Assembly: GCA_025936825.1 (NCBI GenBank)
Contig: JAICSO010000006.1
Coordinates: 1-64,000 of the forward strand
Direction: 5' to 3'
Length of the DNA stretch: 64,000 bases
Source of the DNA: Terriglobales bacterium
GTDB taxonomy: Bacteria; Acidobacteriota; Terriglobia; Terriglobales; Acidobacteriaceae
How positions within the stretch are numbered: the first letter of the stretch is position 1; every line of letters begins with the position of its first letter. The notes beneath the pieces were generated by a model that worked only from the letters and a program-made list of their open reading frames with translations, was not told the DNA's origin and did not search any database. This document shows positions 26,635-36,847 of the stretch, piece by piece. The translations under genes were made by a program, and so were the position numbers.

Positions 26635-29600
26635 CTATTGCGCGATTGGCTTCAGGTCGCTTCGCTTCAGAATGTCGTCACTGCGCGATTCAGCGCGCAT
26701 ATCCTGCAATGCTTTCTTCGCCAGTTGCATATGGGCGTCGGCTTCCGCCGTAGCGCCGCTTCCCTTCAAAGTGACCGCAAGCCAGTAGTGAGCTTGCGGC
26801 AAAAGTGAGCGCAAGCCATCACTCTGCGCACGCCGTGCGACTGTTTCCAGCACCGGACGTGCCTGGGCGTAGTTCTTGGACTCGGCTAGAGCCTGTCCCA
26901 TCACCAGCGAAGCCTGCAGCGACAAGGCATTGAGCCCAAGTCCATCTGCGCCGGTGACTACATCCTTTGTGCTCTTTGATGCTACCGCAGCCTTGCCTTG
27001 GGCGAGGTCGGTGCGTGCCTGGTTCAACTTGACCCGCAGAATTTCTCCGCGATCTTTCTGCTTGGATGCAAGCTGCATGGCCTGATCCAATGCAGTGCGA
27101 GCCGCGGCAAGATCGCCCTGGTAGAACGATCGCTCGCCTTGCTGATTCAGCAGCTTCTCGACGAGCACGTCGTTGTGTAGCGATTTGGCGAGCGCCAAAG
27201 CGGCGTCGAGATTCTTCTGAGAATCCTCAAAACGGCCGACGAGAGCAAGAATGGATCCGTAATTAGCCTGAATCTGCGCCAGATCGGCACTTTGCTGCTG
27301 CAGATCCTGCTCGTTCTTCAAAGCGTCCTGCTGCGCGCCCAGAGCTGCTCCGTTCCGGCCTTGGAGCGCGAAGAGGCGCGCCATTCCGTCCGACGTCATC
27401 GCGATCAGGCTCTTGTCGCCTGCGCTACGCGAGACTTCCAGCGCGTGCAGGTAATTATCAAGCGCTTTGTCGACCTGCCCCATGCGCAAATAGGTGTCGG
27501 CAATATTGTTCATGGAACGTGCAGTGTCGACAGGCGATTTTAATTTTTGTTGTAGATCCAGAGTGCGCTGGAAGTAGGTCAGGGCTTCGTCATAGTGGCC
27601 CTGTTCGATGTAAAGGTTGCCGATATTGTTGAGGCAAATACTTTGCGTCTCTTCGTCGCCGAGTTGCAATTCAATCTGCAGCGCGCGCTTGGTGATCTCG
27701 AGGGCCTTGTCGTACTTGCCCTGGGAATCCAGCATGTTGCCGTAATTCAGCAGAACGCCGCCGAGCCCGACCTGGTCGTTCAACTCAGTCTCGAGCTTCA
27801 GAGCTTCTTCATAGTTTTTGGCAGCGTCGTCGGGTTTCCCCTTCATTCCGTAGGCATCGGCGATCTGTCGCACACTAAATGCCAGGCCGCCTTTGTCGCC
27901 AATCTGCTTTTCGATTTCGGCGGCCTGCTGCAGATTCTGCAACGCATCATCCGGCTTGTTGGTCAGGCGATAAGCGGCACCGAGGGTTTGCAGAACGTTG
28001 GCTTTCCCCTGCTGATTATTCAGCTGAACCGCGAGGCTGAGCGCCTGATTCAAGTAGTCGAAAGAACCTTCAGGCTTGCCGCGCTCGATCTGCACGCCGC
28101 CAATCGCGAGTAATGCGTCAAGGTTCTTGGGATCGCTCTGCAGCACTTTGGCGTACAGATCGTAAGACTTGTCGTAGTTTCCTTTCCCTTCATAGATCGA
28201 CGCCTCATCGGCCCAAATGGAGGGATCCTGCGGCATCAGCTTGGCTAGATTGTCGTAGGCTTCCAGCGCTTTGTCAGGATTGTTCTGGATGCGCGCGGTT
28301 GCTGCCTGGATCATGTACTTCTCAGCCGCAGGTAGGTTTGAGTCCAGGTCGGACGCCTTGTTCGAATACTCCTGTGCCTTGTTGCCTTCTCCCAGGCGAA
28401 GATAAGTTTGTGCGAGGCGCGCGTAGGCCAATGCGAAATTCGGATCAGCCGCAACCGCCGCCTGAAAACGTTTGACTGCCTCAAGATCGTTGTTCTGTCG
28501 CGATAACTCCAGCCCTTCGGTGTATTGATGCAATGCGTCAACCGAACTCGATGAAGGCGTAAACGCCGCCGCTTTCATCTGTTCCACCGCTTTCGATGAA
28601 AGCGTGAGATTGTCCTGCACAGACTTAGCGAGCTGATCGACTGCCTTGATCAGAGCTTTTTCATTAACAGCCTCCGCCTTGATCGGAATCACGCGCTCGG
28701 TTTTCAGGTTCTCGATTTGCGCGTCGATGCGAATCTGATCGCCCAGCTTAACGTATTCGCCCCAGACAATCTGGTCCGCGTTGGTGAATTCCGCGATGCG
28801 TTTGATCGAGGAGGGATCTAGCTCCGTGTCAGGGGAAACACGAAGGTCGGTAAGAATCTGATGCAGGCGGTCCGGAGAAACCGTGTGCAGGCTCTCAGAC
28901 TGGCCGACATCGGTGCGCAGCATTTCGGCCAAGCTCTTGCCCATCCAATCGAGTGAAGGGTCGCCCGAGGCATTGCGCAAGGGCAAGATGGCCAGCGCCA
29001 CCTGCGGTCCAGCGCTGCCAGATGATCCGGTAAATTTGCCGCGAAGCAAGTATCCCACCACCGCCAAAATAATCACGGCGGCGGCAATGCCAATGGTTGG
29101 CCACGGAATCGTGCGCGCCCACGGGCCAACGGATGCATTGAAGCCCAGCGTCGCGCCCGCACGCTTGCCCTGCCAAGCTTCAAGATCATTCAGCAGCTCA
29201 GTACAGTTCTGGTAGCGCAATTTCGGATCGCGCTCCATGCACTTGGCAACAACGTTCGCGAGGGACGCAGGAATGCTCTTGTCATGCTGCGTAACGGGAA
29301 TCGCACGCTCCTGCGTACGCTTAATCAGACTGGCGAGAGCGCTGTCGGCAGCGAATGGCATCTTGCCGGTGAGCAGCTCGTAGAAAATCAGTCCGAGCGT
29401 GAACAGGTCGGAACGCTGATCCAGTTGGCTACCGAGCGCCTGTTCGGGCGACATGTACTCCATCGTTCCCACGAGCGCGCCGGTCTGGGTCATGCCGTTC
29501 GACTCGACAAGGCGTGCCAAACCGAAATCCATCACCACCACGCGGCCCTGGTTGTCGCGCATGATGTTCTGCGGCTTCAGGTCGCGATGAATGACGCCAA

Positions 29601-30252
29601 CCGTGTGCACCGCTTCCAGAGCGCGGCACACCTGCAACATGATTTCGACAGCCTCAGCAGGGGAAAAACTCTTCTTCTCGAGAATGATCGAGCGCAGGTC
29701 GCTGCCCTCGATGTATTCCATGGTGATGAACTTCACGCCGTCGGCTTCGCCCAGGTCGTAAATGCGCACGACATTCTTGTGTGTGACCTGATGCGAGAGC
29801 ACCAGCTCCTGCTTGAAGCGGTCGAGCATGGCGGAGTTGCCGGCCAGGTCGGGTCGGATGACTTTCAGGGCCACGATCCGATCCACTTCCTTGTCGCGAG
29901 CTTTGTAGACGGCACCCATGCCCCCGCGTCCGAGCACCTGCAGAATTTCGTATCGTTGGCCGAGAACGGCGCCGGGCATCAACAGTGATTGGCCGTCGAA
30001 ATTCAGGTTAATAGGTGCTGGTGTCTGCCGAGGAGCCGGAGTGATGAGAGTGGGTGAATCGGGGCCGATCTCGACCGTCATCATCTGTCCGGAGTCGGTG
30101 CGACGGGAAGCCGGCGGAATCTCCACCGTCATCTGGTCGGAACTGGACGAGCGGCTGGGAGGGACATTCGAATCCGAGACAGCGGGGCCTACACCTCTGC
30201 CGTCGACTACGGTTTCAAACTCATCCGGACGGAGTGGGTCGCGTCCCCCCAT
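26635..30252 (-). CDS. Membrane Ser/Thr protein kinase with TPR-repeat sensor region
   Basis: About 1205 residues. A disordered N-terminus (1-95) precedes a Hanks-type kinase domain (about 100-360): GRGGMGAVYKA, invariant Lys in VALKVI, catalytic HRDLKPQN, DFG in VMDFGLAR, and MSPEQ. One transmembrane helix follows (TIGIAAAVIILAVVGYLL, about 390), then a TolB/FlgO-like alpha/beta domain (about 415-560) and a long array of TPRs (about 570-1180). The ATG at 30252 has GGGAG 6 bp upstream, whereas the TTG 12 bp earlier overlaps that site. It probably phosphorylates cytosolic targets in response to envelope signals sensed through the TPR region. Confidence 0.9.
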   Translation of the reverse strand: MGGRDPLRPDEFETVVDGRGVGPAVSDSNVPPSRSSSSDQMTVEIPPASRRTDSGQMMTVEIGPDSPTLITPAPRQTPAPINLNFDGQSLLMPGAVLGQRYEILQVLGRGGMGAVYKARDKEVDRIVALKVIRPDLAGNSAMLDRFKQELVLSHQVTHKNVVRIYDLGEADGVKFITMEYIEGSDLRSIILEKKSFSPAEAVEIMLQVCRALEAVHTVGVIHRDLKPQNIMRDNQGRVVVMDFGLARLVESNGMTQTGALVGTMEYMSPEQALGSQLDQRSDLFTLGLIFYELLTGKMPFAADSALASLIKRTQERAIPVTQHDKSIPASLANVVAKCMERDPKLRYQNCTELLNDLEAWQGKRAGATLGFNASVGPWARTIPWPTIGIAAAVIILAVVGYLLRGKFTGSSGSAGPQVALAILPLRNASGDPSLDWMGKSLAEMLRTDVGQSESLHTVSPDRLHQILTDLRVSPDTELDPSSIKRIAEFTNADQIVWGEYVKLGDQIRIDAQIENLKTERVIPIKAEAVNEKALIKAVDQLAKSVQDNLTLSSKAVEQMKAAAFTPSSSSVDALHQYTEGLELSRQNNDLEAVKRFQAAVAADPNFALAYARLAQTYLRLGEGNKAQEYSNKASDLDSNLPAAEKYMIQAATARIQNNPDKALEAYDNLAKLMPQDPSIWADEASIYEGKGNYDKSYDLYAKVLQSDPKNLDALLAIGGVQIERGKPEGSFDYLNQALSLAVQLNNQQGKANVLQTLGAAYRLTNKPDDALQNLQQAAEIEKQIGDKGGLAFSVRQIADAYGMKGKPDDAAKNYEEALKLETELNDQVGLGGVLLNYGNMLDSQGKYDKALEITKRALQIELQLGDEETQSICLNNIGNLYIEQGHYDEALTYFQRTLDLQQKLKSPVDTARSMNNIADTYLRMGQVDKALDNYLHALEVSRSAGDKSLIAMTSDGMARLFALQGRNGAALGAQQDALKNEQDLQQQSADLAQIQANYGSILALVGRFEDSQKNLDAALALAKSLHNDVLVEKLLNQQGERSFYQGDLAAARTALDQAMQLASKQKDRGEILRVKLNQARTDLAQGKAAVASKSTKDVVTGADGLGLNALSLQASLVMGQALAESKNYAQARPVLETVARRAQSDGLRSLLPQAHYWLAVTLKGSGATAEADAHMQLAKKALQDMRAESRSDDILKRSDLKPIAQ

Positions 30253-30411
30253 CGAGTCTCCCAACGAATAGTGACCGAGACGCTAAGAACGCTTCAAGTC
30301 CATGAAGCGAAACAGAGTTGCCCGTTGGCAAAGTATACACCTCGATGAATACGCCGGAAGCGGTTGAGAGTGCATGTTTCAATGCCCTCGCGGTGAAAAC
30401 ACATTCGGGGG

Positions 30412-32748
30412 TTAACGTCGGAACAAGTAGCTGATCTTTACGAAGAACAGTCGCCCATCGTTGATGTAGCCGTTGGGCATGCGGAGCAGGCCTGGACCGG
30501 CGGGATCGCACTGGCCGGAACCGGGCAGGCGATCGCACAGCGCGGGGTTCACGTTCTCAAGATTCGAGTTGTATCCGACGTAAACCGCCGTCCCCGGGTG
30601 AAGGAGATACGTGAACAGCAAGTCCAGGTTCATGTTCTTCACCGTTTGCAAGGACGAGTACTGAGGATTCGCCAAGAGACCGTTGTATTGCGCGATGAAC
30701 CGCAACGAAAACTCACGCGTGAACTGGTAATTCCACTTGGTCCGGACAATGTGGTTATTGAAAACGCTGCGATGAACCAGGCCGTTGGTGACCCGGTCAA
30801 GAATGTATTCGTTATCGATCTGTAGCGCGCCGGTTGGCTTCACTCCGATGGTCTGGAAAATCGCAGTTTCGTTTCCCGTGTAGGGCAACTGTCCTGTGGG
30901 CGGGACTACTACAACCGTTCCGTTGCGAAACACACGGGTGTTCCAGTTGAGCATGCGCCATGGGCTACCGCGAAACACAAGTCCGCCACCCGTCTGAGCA
31001 TAGCCATGATTGGCGGACAATCCCGTGAAATCGACAGGGCGCAATACGTCCGACTCAAACAGCACTATTGGCGCGAAGATGATGTTTCTATGAAAACCGA
31101 ATACATAGTCAAAGCTTCCGTTCGTGCTTAGCGTGGTGTTGCTGTTGTCCCACAACTGGGTGGCATTCTCTTCTGGACCGTGGAAGACCAGGAACTTCCC
31201 TTCGGGACGCCAATAGAAATGGCCGTACTGGTTCAGAGTCCTCTGGTCCACGCGGGGAACGAAGCCGGTCTCTTCGACGAAATGCGGCGTGATGCCCAGG
31301 TATTCGGCACTGAAGGTGAACCTGCGCCCGTTACCGATGACATTCGCATCGTGCAACTGACCGAAATGGTAGCCGTTGGCATCGAGAGTCGAACTCATAT
31401 AACCGCGATACTGGGCATTCCAGTTCTGGTTAATCCGAAAAGTGCCATCGAGTCCTCCGACGCGATTGAATTGCCCCATGAATTCGCGATCAGTGAACAT
31501 CGCACCCGCGCTGGACTGCTCGCCGATGTCATGACTCACGCGTCCTATCGCGAAATGCGCCCGCTTACCGTACGCCGGATCGCCGGGCAAGACCTCGAGG
31601 CCGGGAGAGCGATCGTCGGTAACCAGGAAGCCGAGATTCCACGGGCCTTGCTTCCCCGTGAGCCGGACACCATATGTCGGGTCAGCGATCCGTCGTGTAA
31701 ACATGAGGCGCGGCTGAAAAAATGCACTGATCAGAGGGGCTTCGAAGAAGTTCGAGTTCTCCAGAAAAAACGGGCGCTTTTCTGGAAAGAACACCTCAAA
31801 GCGCTGATTAACCGTGTTTTGGGGTTCGTCGGATTCAACCTGCGCAAAATCCGGATTGATGGTCGCATCAAGCACTAGCGAATCGTGAAACACAAACTTG
31901 GCATCCAGTCCGGCTTTGCCGCGAAATCCTGCGGAATCCCAGCGCGGCTGAGTTGGATCGGTCAGATCAAGGGTGCGAAACGTTTGCGACGCAACATATG
32001 GAATGAACTGCATGTTGCGCCCGGGCGAGACGTTCTCAAACCCCTTAACCTTGGCTTCTTGATTCAACAGCCCGGAAATTCGTGAAGAGACACGCGGCCA
32101 GTAGTCGAATTCGTCGGCGCGAGCGTTGTAGCGAGCGATCGTGACTCCCCGGGTGTTAACACCAGTAGGGTGGAAACGCAGGCTGCGAAATGGAATCGCG
32201 ATCCAGACGACGAAACCTTGAGAGGTAACCTTTGCCTTGGAATACCAGAGCGTGTCCCAGGAATAGTCGGGCCCTTGGCCTTCAGTCCAGAGCGCGTCTG
32301 CCTGCACGCCTTTCGGATTCACGTCGAACACAAACGCGTGGCGCTGGTCCTGAAACGTGTCTAGCGTGATTTCGACATGATCGTCGGAATCGAAGGGCGC
32401 GGAGTTGTTGTTGGGATTCCCGGGCTCGCGGCGGGTAAGGCTAGCGCGGACGGCGTGGTTGTGGTCCCAGCAGAGCGCAATCACGTATAAGTTCTGCTGA
32501 TCGTATCCAAGATACACCTCAGTGCGCTCGGTGGCGGGCTTGCCGTCAGAAGGAGTGCGCTAGATGAAATCGTCGGCCCGGGCCAGCTCGCGCATATTGG
32601 CGTTAGGCGCCATGCTTTCGAGGTCCTCGATCTTGGGAGGGTTCGTAATACGAGGGATGCTGAGGGCCGTGTCCTCGGCCGTGGCGCAGATCCCCGCGGC
32701 AAGAACGTAAAGAGCGCTTAGGAAAACTGCAGTACGTCGTGCGTTCAC
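30412..32748 (-). pseudogene. DUF5916-type outer-membrane protein with N-terminal CBM9-like domain, interrupted by an in-frame amber codon
   Basis: Read through, this is a 778-codon gene. It has a signal peptide (TAVFLSALYVLAAGICATA), a CBM9-like beta-sandwich (KIEDLESM, EVYLGYDQQNLYVIALCWDH, DDHVEITLDTFQDQ) and a long beta-barrel region ending SYLFRR. A single TAG at 32560-32562 interrupts it after ADDFI. The same frame resumes at once with RTPSDGKPATERTEVYL, and family members typically have Gln there (CAG), so one base change explains it. Downstream translation could begin at GTG 32517, but would lack the export signal. This could be a real nonsense mutation, a sequencing error or amber readthrough. 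The kinase gene follows on the same strand. Confidence 0.75.
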
Positions 32749-32829
32749 AACTTACGGACACACTCCTGCGTGACATTCCCGACTGAGGTTAGACGATGTC
32801 TCTCGCTGCCGGTTAGCCGCATCTCCTGC

Positions 32830-34626
32830 TCAGAACCCGGGCGGACGCTCACCGGCAACATTGAAGGCCTGCTCGAGCGCCATTCCCACTCTGCCCAAGG
32901 TGCCTTCATCGAACAAACGACTGATCAGTGTGATGCCATGAGGAACCCGCCTTGGTGGAGAAAATTTTGGCAGGGGATGTTTCGGATCAGGGGCCCAGTC
33001 GCTGCGAGCTTCCGATACTTTGATGAATCCAGCCCGGAAGGTGAGCGATGGATGTCCGGTGAAGTTGGTGATGGTCAACATCTCATCGCGAAGAGATGGC
33101 ACAAGCAGCATGTCCACTTGCGAGAAAACGCGAGCCATCTCTTGCGCCACTTTGCGGCGGAAGCGATCGGTCTGAACGAAATCGACCGCGGAGAGGAAGC
33201 GAGACTGGCGAAACACATTGGGCCATGCGTCCGGCACTTGGACTTTAAGTTCACTCAGCTTGCCGGAAAGCGTGAGCTCTTCGAATGCAGCTGCGGCCTC
33301 AGCGAAGAGGATGAGATCGAGCGAGTCGTAGGGCCAATCCGGAATCGTAACTTCCACCGGGACCATGCCGACCTTTTTCAGAGTTTCAAGTGCGGCACGG
33401 TCAACGTCGGTTGCGGGATTCTGCTTCATCCAATCGGCGATGTAGCCGACGCGAAGACCGTTTACGGTGGCATTCGCGTCAAAGTCGAGATGGGAAGAAA
33501 CGCTGGCGAGGTCGCCGGGATCCGGACCGGAGATCGCGTGCAATACCATCATTGCGTCCTCGATGTAGCGGGTCATGGGGCCAAGCTTGTCGAGCGACCA
33601 ACAGAGCGTCATCGCGCCCGTGCGCGGAACGCGACCGTACGTAGGACGAAGACCCGTAATCCCACACCGCATGCTAGGTCCGACAATGCTGCCGCCAGTC
33701 TCGCTTCCAATGGCGAACGCGACGAGCCCGGCCGCGGTGGCGGCGCCGGGACCGGCGCTCGAGCCTGAAGAGCCTTCTTCCAGCAGCCAGGGATTCGTGG
33801 TCTGACCACCGAACCAGATGTCATTCAGCGCGAGCGCGCCCAGGCTGAGCTTTGCGATCAACACCGCGCCAGCGGCGTTGAGACGCTTTATTACCGCGGC
33901 ATCATCGGACGGCACGCGATCCCGATAAGGCTCCGCACCGTAGGTGGTGGGAATGCCAGCGGTGTCGAGCAGGTCTTTAGCGCCGTAGGGAATGCCGTGC
34001 AGAGGTCCCAGATACTTCCCTGCTGCGATTTCCACGTCCGCCTGCTTCGCTTGTTGCAGCGCATGATCACGCGTGAGCGTAATAATGCAGCGCAGCTTGG
34101 GATCGAACTGCTCAATGCGCTTCAGATAAATATTGGTCAGGCGCTCGGAGGTTAGTTTGCGCTGCTCAATCCAGCTCGAGAGCTTGGTGACAGGCGCAAA
34201 GGCGATGTCTTCGTCGCGTGATGGCAGTGGGCCGGGATCGGCATGGCTGCGAATGAACTGATCGCGCGTCGGCCCTGAGGACAAGCCCGGCAGCACCGGA
34301 TTCCATTTCGTCGCCGGGGAGAGCGTGGATTCCAGCGCAACTTTGCGTGGGCCGGTGCGGCGCTCGTAAAGAGAAGCCATATTGGCACGCCAACTCGAGG
34401 CCGCCTGCTCGAGCTCCGCTTGGGAGAGTTCAACTTGCGCCAACTTCTCGGCTTCCGTGAATGTATTGACGGAAACTTCCGGTCCGACAAGCGGGCCGGT
34501 ACCGAATGCGGGCGGAGTGCCGGGCGGCGGCTGAGTCGACTCTTGTGCCAGTGCTCGCGAAGCTCCCGCGGCGGCCAACAAGCTTAGCGAAGCGGAGGTA
34601 AGAAAATTACGCCGTGAATTAGACAT
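32830..34626 (-). CDS. Tat-exported amidase (amidase-signature family)
   Basis: 598 residues. The N-terminus has a twin-arginine signal (SRRNFLTSASLSLLAAAGAS). The amidase-signature fold supplies a Ser-cisSer-Lys triad: Lys in GIPYGAKDLLDTAG and the Ser residues in EEGSSGSSAGPGAATAAG, with GSETGGSIVGPSMRCGITGL following. These enzymes hydrolyse amides; GatA, fatty-acid amide hydrolase and peptide amidases are relatives, and the substrate here is unknown. Periplasmic location and solitary position argue against a tRNA amidotransferase role. It lies 81 bp upstream of the DUF5916 gene start on the same strand. Confidence 0.9.
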   Translation of the reverse strand: MSNSRRNFLTSASLSLLAAAGASRALAQESTQPPPGTPPAFGTGPLVGPEVSVNTFTEAEKLAQVELSQAELEQAASSWRANMASLYERRTGPRKVALESTLSPATKWNPVLPGLSSGPTRDQFIRSHADPGPLPSRDEDIAFAPVTKLSSWIEQRKLTSERLTNIYLKRIEQFDPKLRCIITLTRDHALQQAKQADVEIAAGKYLGPLHGIPYGAKDLLDTAGIPTTYGAEPYRDRVPSDDAAVIKRLNAAGAVLIAKLSLGALALNDIWFGGQTTNPWLLEEGSSGSSAGPGAATAAGLVAFAIGSETGGSIVGPSMRCGITGLRPTYGRVPRTGAMTLCWSLDKLGPMTRYIEDAMMVLHAISGPDPGDLASVSSHLDFDANATVNGLRVGYIADWMKQNPATDVDRAALETLKKVGMVPVEVTIPDWPYDSLDLILFAEAAAAFEELTLSGKLSELKVQVPDAWPNVFRQSRFLSAVDFVQTDRFRRKVAQEMARVFSQVDMLLVPSLRDEMLTITNFTGHPSLTFRAGFIKVSEARSDWAPDPKHPLPKFSPPRRVPHGITLISRLFDEGTLGRVGMALEQAFNVAGERPPGF

Positions 34627-34678
34627 GAGAACCCCAATGCTGAAGTCTCAGCAGTGTGCGAAAGAGCGAGAAAACCTT

Positions 34679-34709
34679 ACCACAGGGGAACCAGAGGCAC
34701 ACAGAGGAG
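34679..34709. repeat. Single arm of a CCACAGAGG-type short repeat
   Basis: ACCACAGGGGAACC followed by AGAGGCACACAGAGGAG. It resembles one arm of the CACGAAGG inverted repeats at 38656, 39247, 44907 and 44954 in spacing (9-10 bp period) but has AGAGG instead of CGAAGG. It lies just 5' of the amidase gene. I see no opposing arm. Confidence 0.45.
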
Positions 34710-34721
34710 TGATGAGGAAGA

Positions 34722-35897
34722 TTAGTGCGCTTTCCAACTCGATGGGTATTCGATGTAAGACGCATTCAATTCCGCGATGGTGGGACAGCCGAGAAGGCGC
34801 ATGGTGCGCTCGAAATCATCGCGCAAAATCTGAATGGCCTTCTTGACGCCTTCGTATCCGCCGGCGGCAAGACCGTACGCGTAAGCACGGCCAACCAGCA
34901 CCGCGCGCGCGCCGAGGCAAAGGGCTTTCACCACGTCGCTACCGCGACGAATACCACCGTCCATGAGTACTTCGGTCTGGTTTCCGACAGCTGCGACAAC
35001 TTCCGGCAGTGCGCGAATGCTGGGATAGACCTCGTCGAGCTGGCGTCCACCATGATTGGAAACCACCACAGCAGAGGCGCCTTCATCCACCGCACGGCGC
35101 GCGTCGTCCGCAATCAGGATCCCTTTGACCACAATTGGTCCATTCCAGAGCTGGCGGATCCATGGGAAGTCCGCCCACGACACCGCGGATTGAGCGAGTG
35201 ATGCGCTGACGTCGAGCAACTCCATGGGACCCTTGCCGGGGATCACGATGTTCTCTAGCTTAGGCAGACCGCCGTCTATCAGGAACCCAGCGAGCCATCG
35301 CGGATGCGACATGATCTCGGGCAGAAACGGCATCTTGGCGAAGATGCTGCCCCCAAGAAGTTCCTTCATACCGTTTCGCGGATCGCGTTCGCGCAGACCA
35401 GCAACAGCCGTGTCAACTGTGATGACCAGCGCCGAAAAGCCAGCTATGCGCGCTCGATCGATCGCGCCTTCGGCGGCACCGCGACCTCCGACCAAATAAA
35501 GCTGATACCAGGCAGGCCCGGACGTCGCGGCCCTCACGTTCTCCATCTTGTGGCCGGAAATTGTGGAGAGAATATAACCAGTGCCGGCTTCTCCCGCGGC
35601 ACGCGCCGCGACCACCTCACCTCCCGGATGCATCATGCGGCTGTAACCCACCGGGGCCAGCATCGCCGGAAAGGAAATTTCCCGGCCAAGGACTTTGACG
35701 CTGAGACCGCACTGACCCAAGGCGACTGCCTGGCGAGGACGAAACAGGATGTCGCGGAAGGCGCGAGTATTTTCGCTGAGAGTAATCTCGCTGTCGGCGC
35801 CGCCGTCGAGGTAGTCGAACACCGCCTTCGGCGCCCGCTTTTGGGCGAGCCGCCGGAGATCGCTGATGTTCACCACTTCGGAAGGAGAAAGTTTCAT
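34722..35897 (-). CDS. FMN-dependent alpha-hydroxy-acid oxidase/dehydrogenase
   Basis: A 391-residue TIM-barrel flavoprotein, normal length for the LldD/glycolate oxidase/lactate oxidase family. Signatures include AVFDYLDGGADSEITL near the N-terminus, FPAMLAPVGYSRMMHPGG, and the catalytic VVSNHGGRQLDEVYPSI (active-site His and Arg) followed by VLMDGGIRRGSDVVKALCLG for FMN phosphate. It oxidises an L-2-hydroxy acid such as lactate to the keto acid. The gene starts 20 bp after the stop of yceI, so the two are likely co-transcribed. Confidence 0.92.
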   Translation of the reverse strand: MKLSPSEVVNISDLRRLAQKRAPKAVFDYLDGGADSEITLSENTRAFRDILFRPRQAVALGQCGLSVKVLGREISFPAMLAPVGYSRMMHPGGEVVAARAAGEAGTGYILSTISGHKMENVRAATSGPAWYQLYLVGGRGAAEGAIDRARIAGFSALVITVDTAVAGLRERDPRNGMKELLGGSIFAKMPFLPEIMSHPRWLAGFLIDGGLPKLENIVIPGKGPMELLDVSASLAQSAVSWADFPWIRQLWNGPIVVKGILIADDARRAVDEGASAVVVSNHGGRQLDEVYPSIRALPEVVAAVGNQTEVLMDGGIRRGSDVVKALCLGARAVLVGRAYAYGLAAGGYEGVKKAIQILRDDFERTMRLLGCPTIAELNASYIEYPSSWKAH

Positions 35898-35917
35898 TCG
35901 TTCGCTTGCGGCCCGGG

Positions 35918-36487
35918 CTACTTGGCCGGACGAGTTAACTCTACATCCAGCGTGATCTGAATGTCATCGCCCACCACGCCAGGCGCGCCGTTCACGCCAA
36001 AATCTTTGCGGTTGATCTTGGTAGTCGCTTCCGCACCCATGCGGATTCCGCCCATGGCCGGCGTGGGGGCTGATGGACCATCCACGTCGAGCACGACCTC
36101 TTTCGTCACACCGTGAATGGTCAGATCACCGGTGACTTTCAGTTTGCCTTGGCCCGCCGATTCTGTCTTCTTCGACCTGAAAGTGATCGTCGGATATTTT
36201 TCCACTTCTAAAAAGTGCGGGCTGCGCAGATCGTTGTCGCGCATCTGGACGCGAGTGTCGACGGAAGACGCGTCGATGGTGACATCCATCTGCGTCTTCG
36301 AGACATCGGCAGGGTCATACATAACCGTGCCGGTCGTCTTCATGAACTGGCCGCGAACCGTCGAAATGCCGAGGTGGCGGACGGAAAATTGTGAGGCCGT
36401 ATGGTTCGGGTCGATTTGCCACGTCTGGGTTTCAGCAATGCAAAGCGATGCGCAGGCAAGCACGGCAAGAACAAAGAATTTCTTCAT
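35918..36487 (-). CDS. yceI: YceI-family periplasmic lipid-binding protein
   Basis: A 189-residue exported protein. ATG 36487 has GAGAG just upstream and opens a signal peptide (MKKFFVLAVLACASLCIAE). The mature part is the YceI lipocalin-like barrel: TWQIDPNHTASQFSVRHLGI, STVRGQFMKTTG, KYPTITFRSKK, VTGDLTIHGVTKEVVLDVD and DFGVNGAPGVVGDDIQITLD. YceI proteins bind polyisoprenoid-like lipids. It is followed after 20 bp by the hydroxy-acid oxidase gene. The frame upstream of 36487 is not supported. Confidence 0.92.
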   Translation of the reverse strand: MKKFFVLAVLACASLCIAETQTWQIDPNHTASQFSVRHLGISTVRGQFMKTTGTVMYDPADVSKTQMDVTIDASSVDTRVQMRDNDLRSPHFLEVEKYPTITFRSKKTESAGQGKLKVTGDLTIHGVTKEVVLDVDGPSAPTPAMGGIRMGAEATTKINRKDFGVNGAPGVVGDDIQITLDVELTRPAK

Positions 36488-36847
36488 ATATCTCTCAATC
36501 AATGGTTTTCCCACGGGAGCTGGGGTGATCCGATTATCGTGAAAGCCGCGACCGGTCGTCAAAGACGTTTACAGGAAATTACAAGGTGCGAAAAGTGCAG
36601 CCCCTCACACCTTATCGCGGTTCACGCGAGATTTGCCTCGCTGTGAAAGGGCGAGGCTTCGGTAATGCAGTTCACTCTTCGACATAAAATTTACAAAGTC
36701 ATCCCGAAGGGCGGCGGTTTTCAGCCGACAGCGGGACCTCGCGTGGAGCATGTAGGGCAACACACATCCTGGAGCTGTGATGGCCCACGCCACGTCCTGC
36801 TGGTGAGTACGCGGGACTTCGGGATGACGCAGTGAATTATTCCCACG
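36488..36847. other. Intergenic region holding a REP-like palindrome
   Basis: This 360 bp gap contains no gene. Its right half is the 130-bp palindromic element at 36699-36828; the rest is the upstream region of yceI. No clear promoter hexamers were found. Confidence 0.5.
36699..36828. repeat. REP-like palindromic element (copy 1, diverged)
   Basis: A 130-bp element bounded by a perfect 12-bp inverted repeat, GTCATCCCGAAG and CTTCGGGATGAC. It is related to the elements at 41891 and 57099, which have ATGTCATTCCGA ends, but internally it is more diverged. It lies between the acyl-CoA dehydrogenase stop and yceI. Confidence 0.7.

Noticed and set aside
32770-33768. 332-codon plus-strand open frame
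   Set aside because: It is antisense to the amidase, whose signature motifs are intact.
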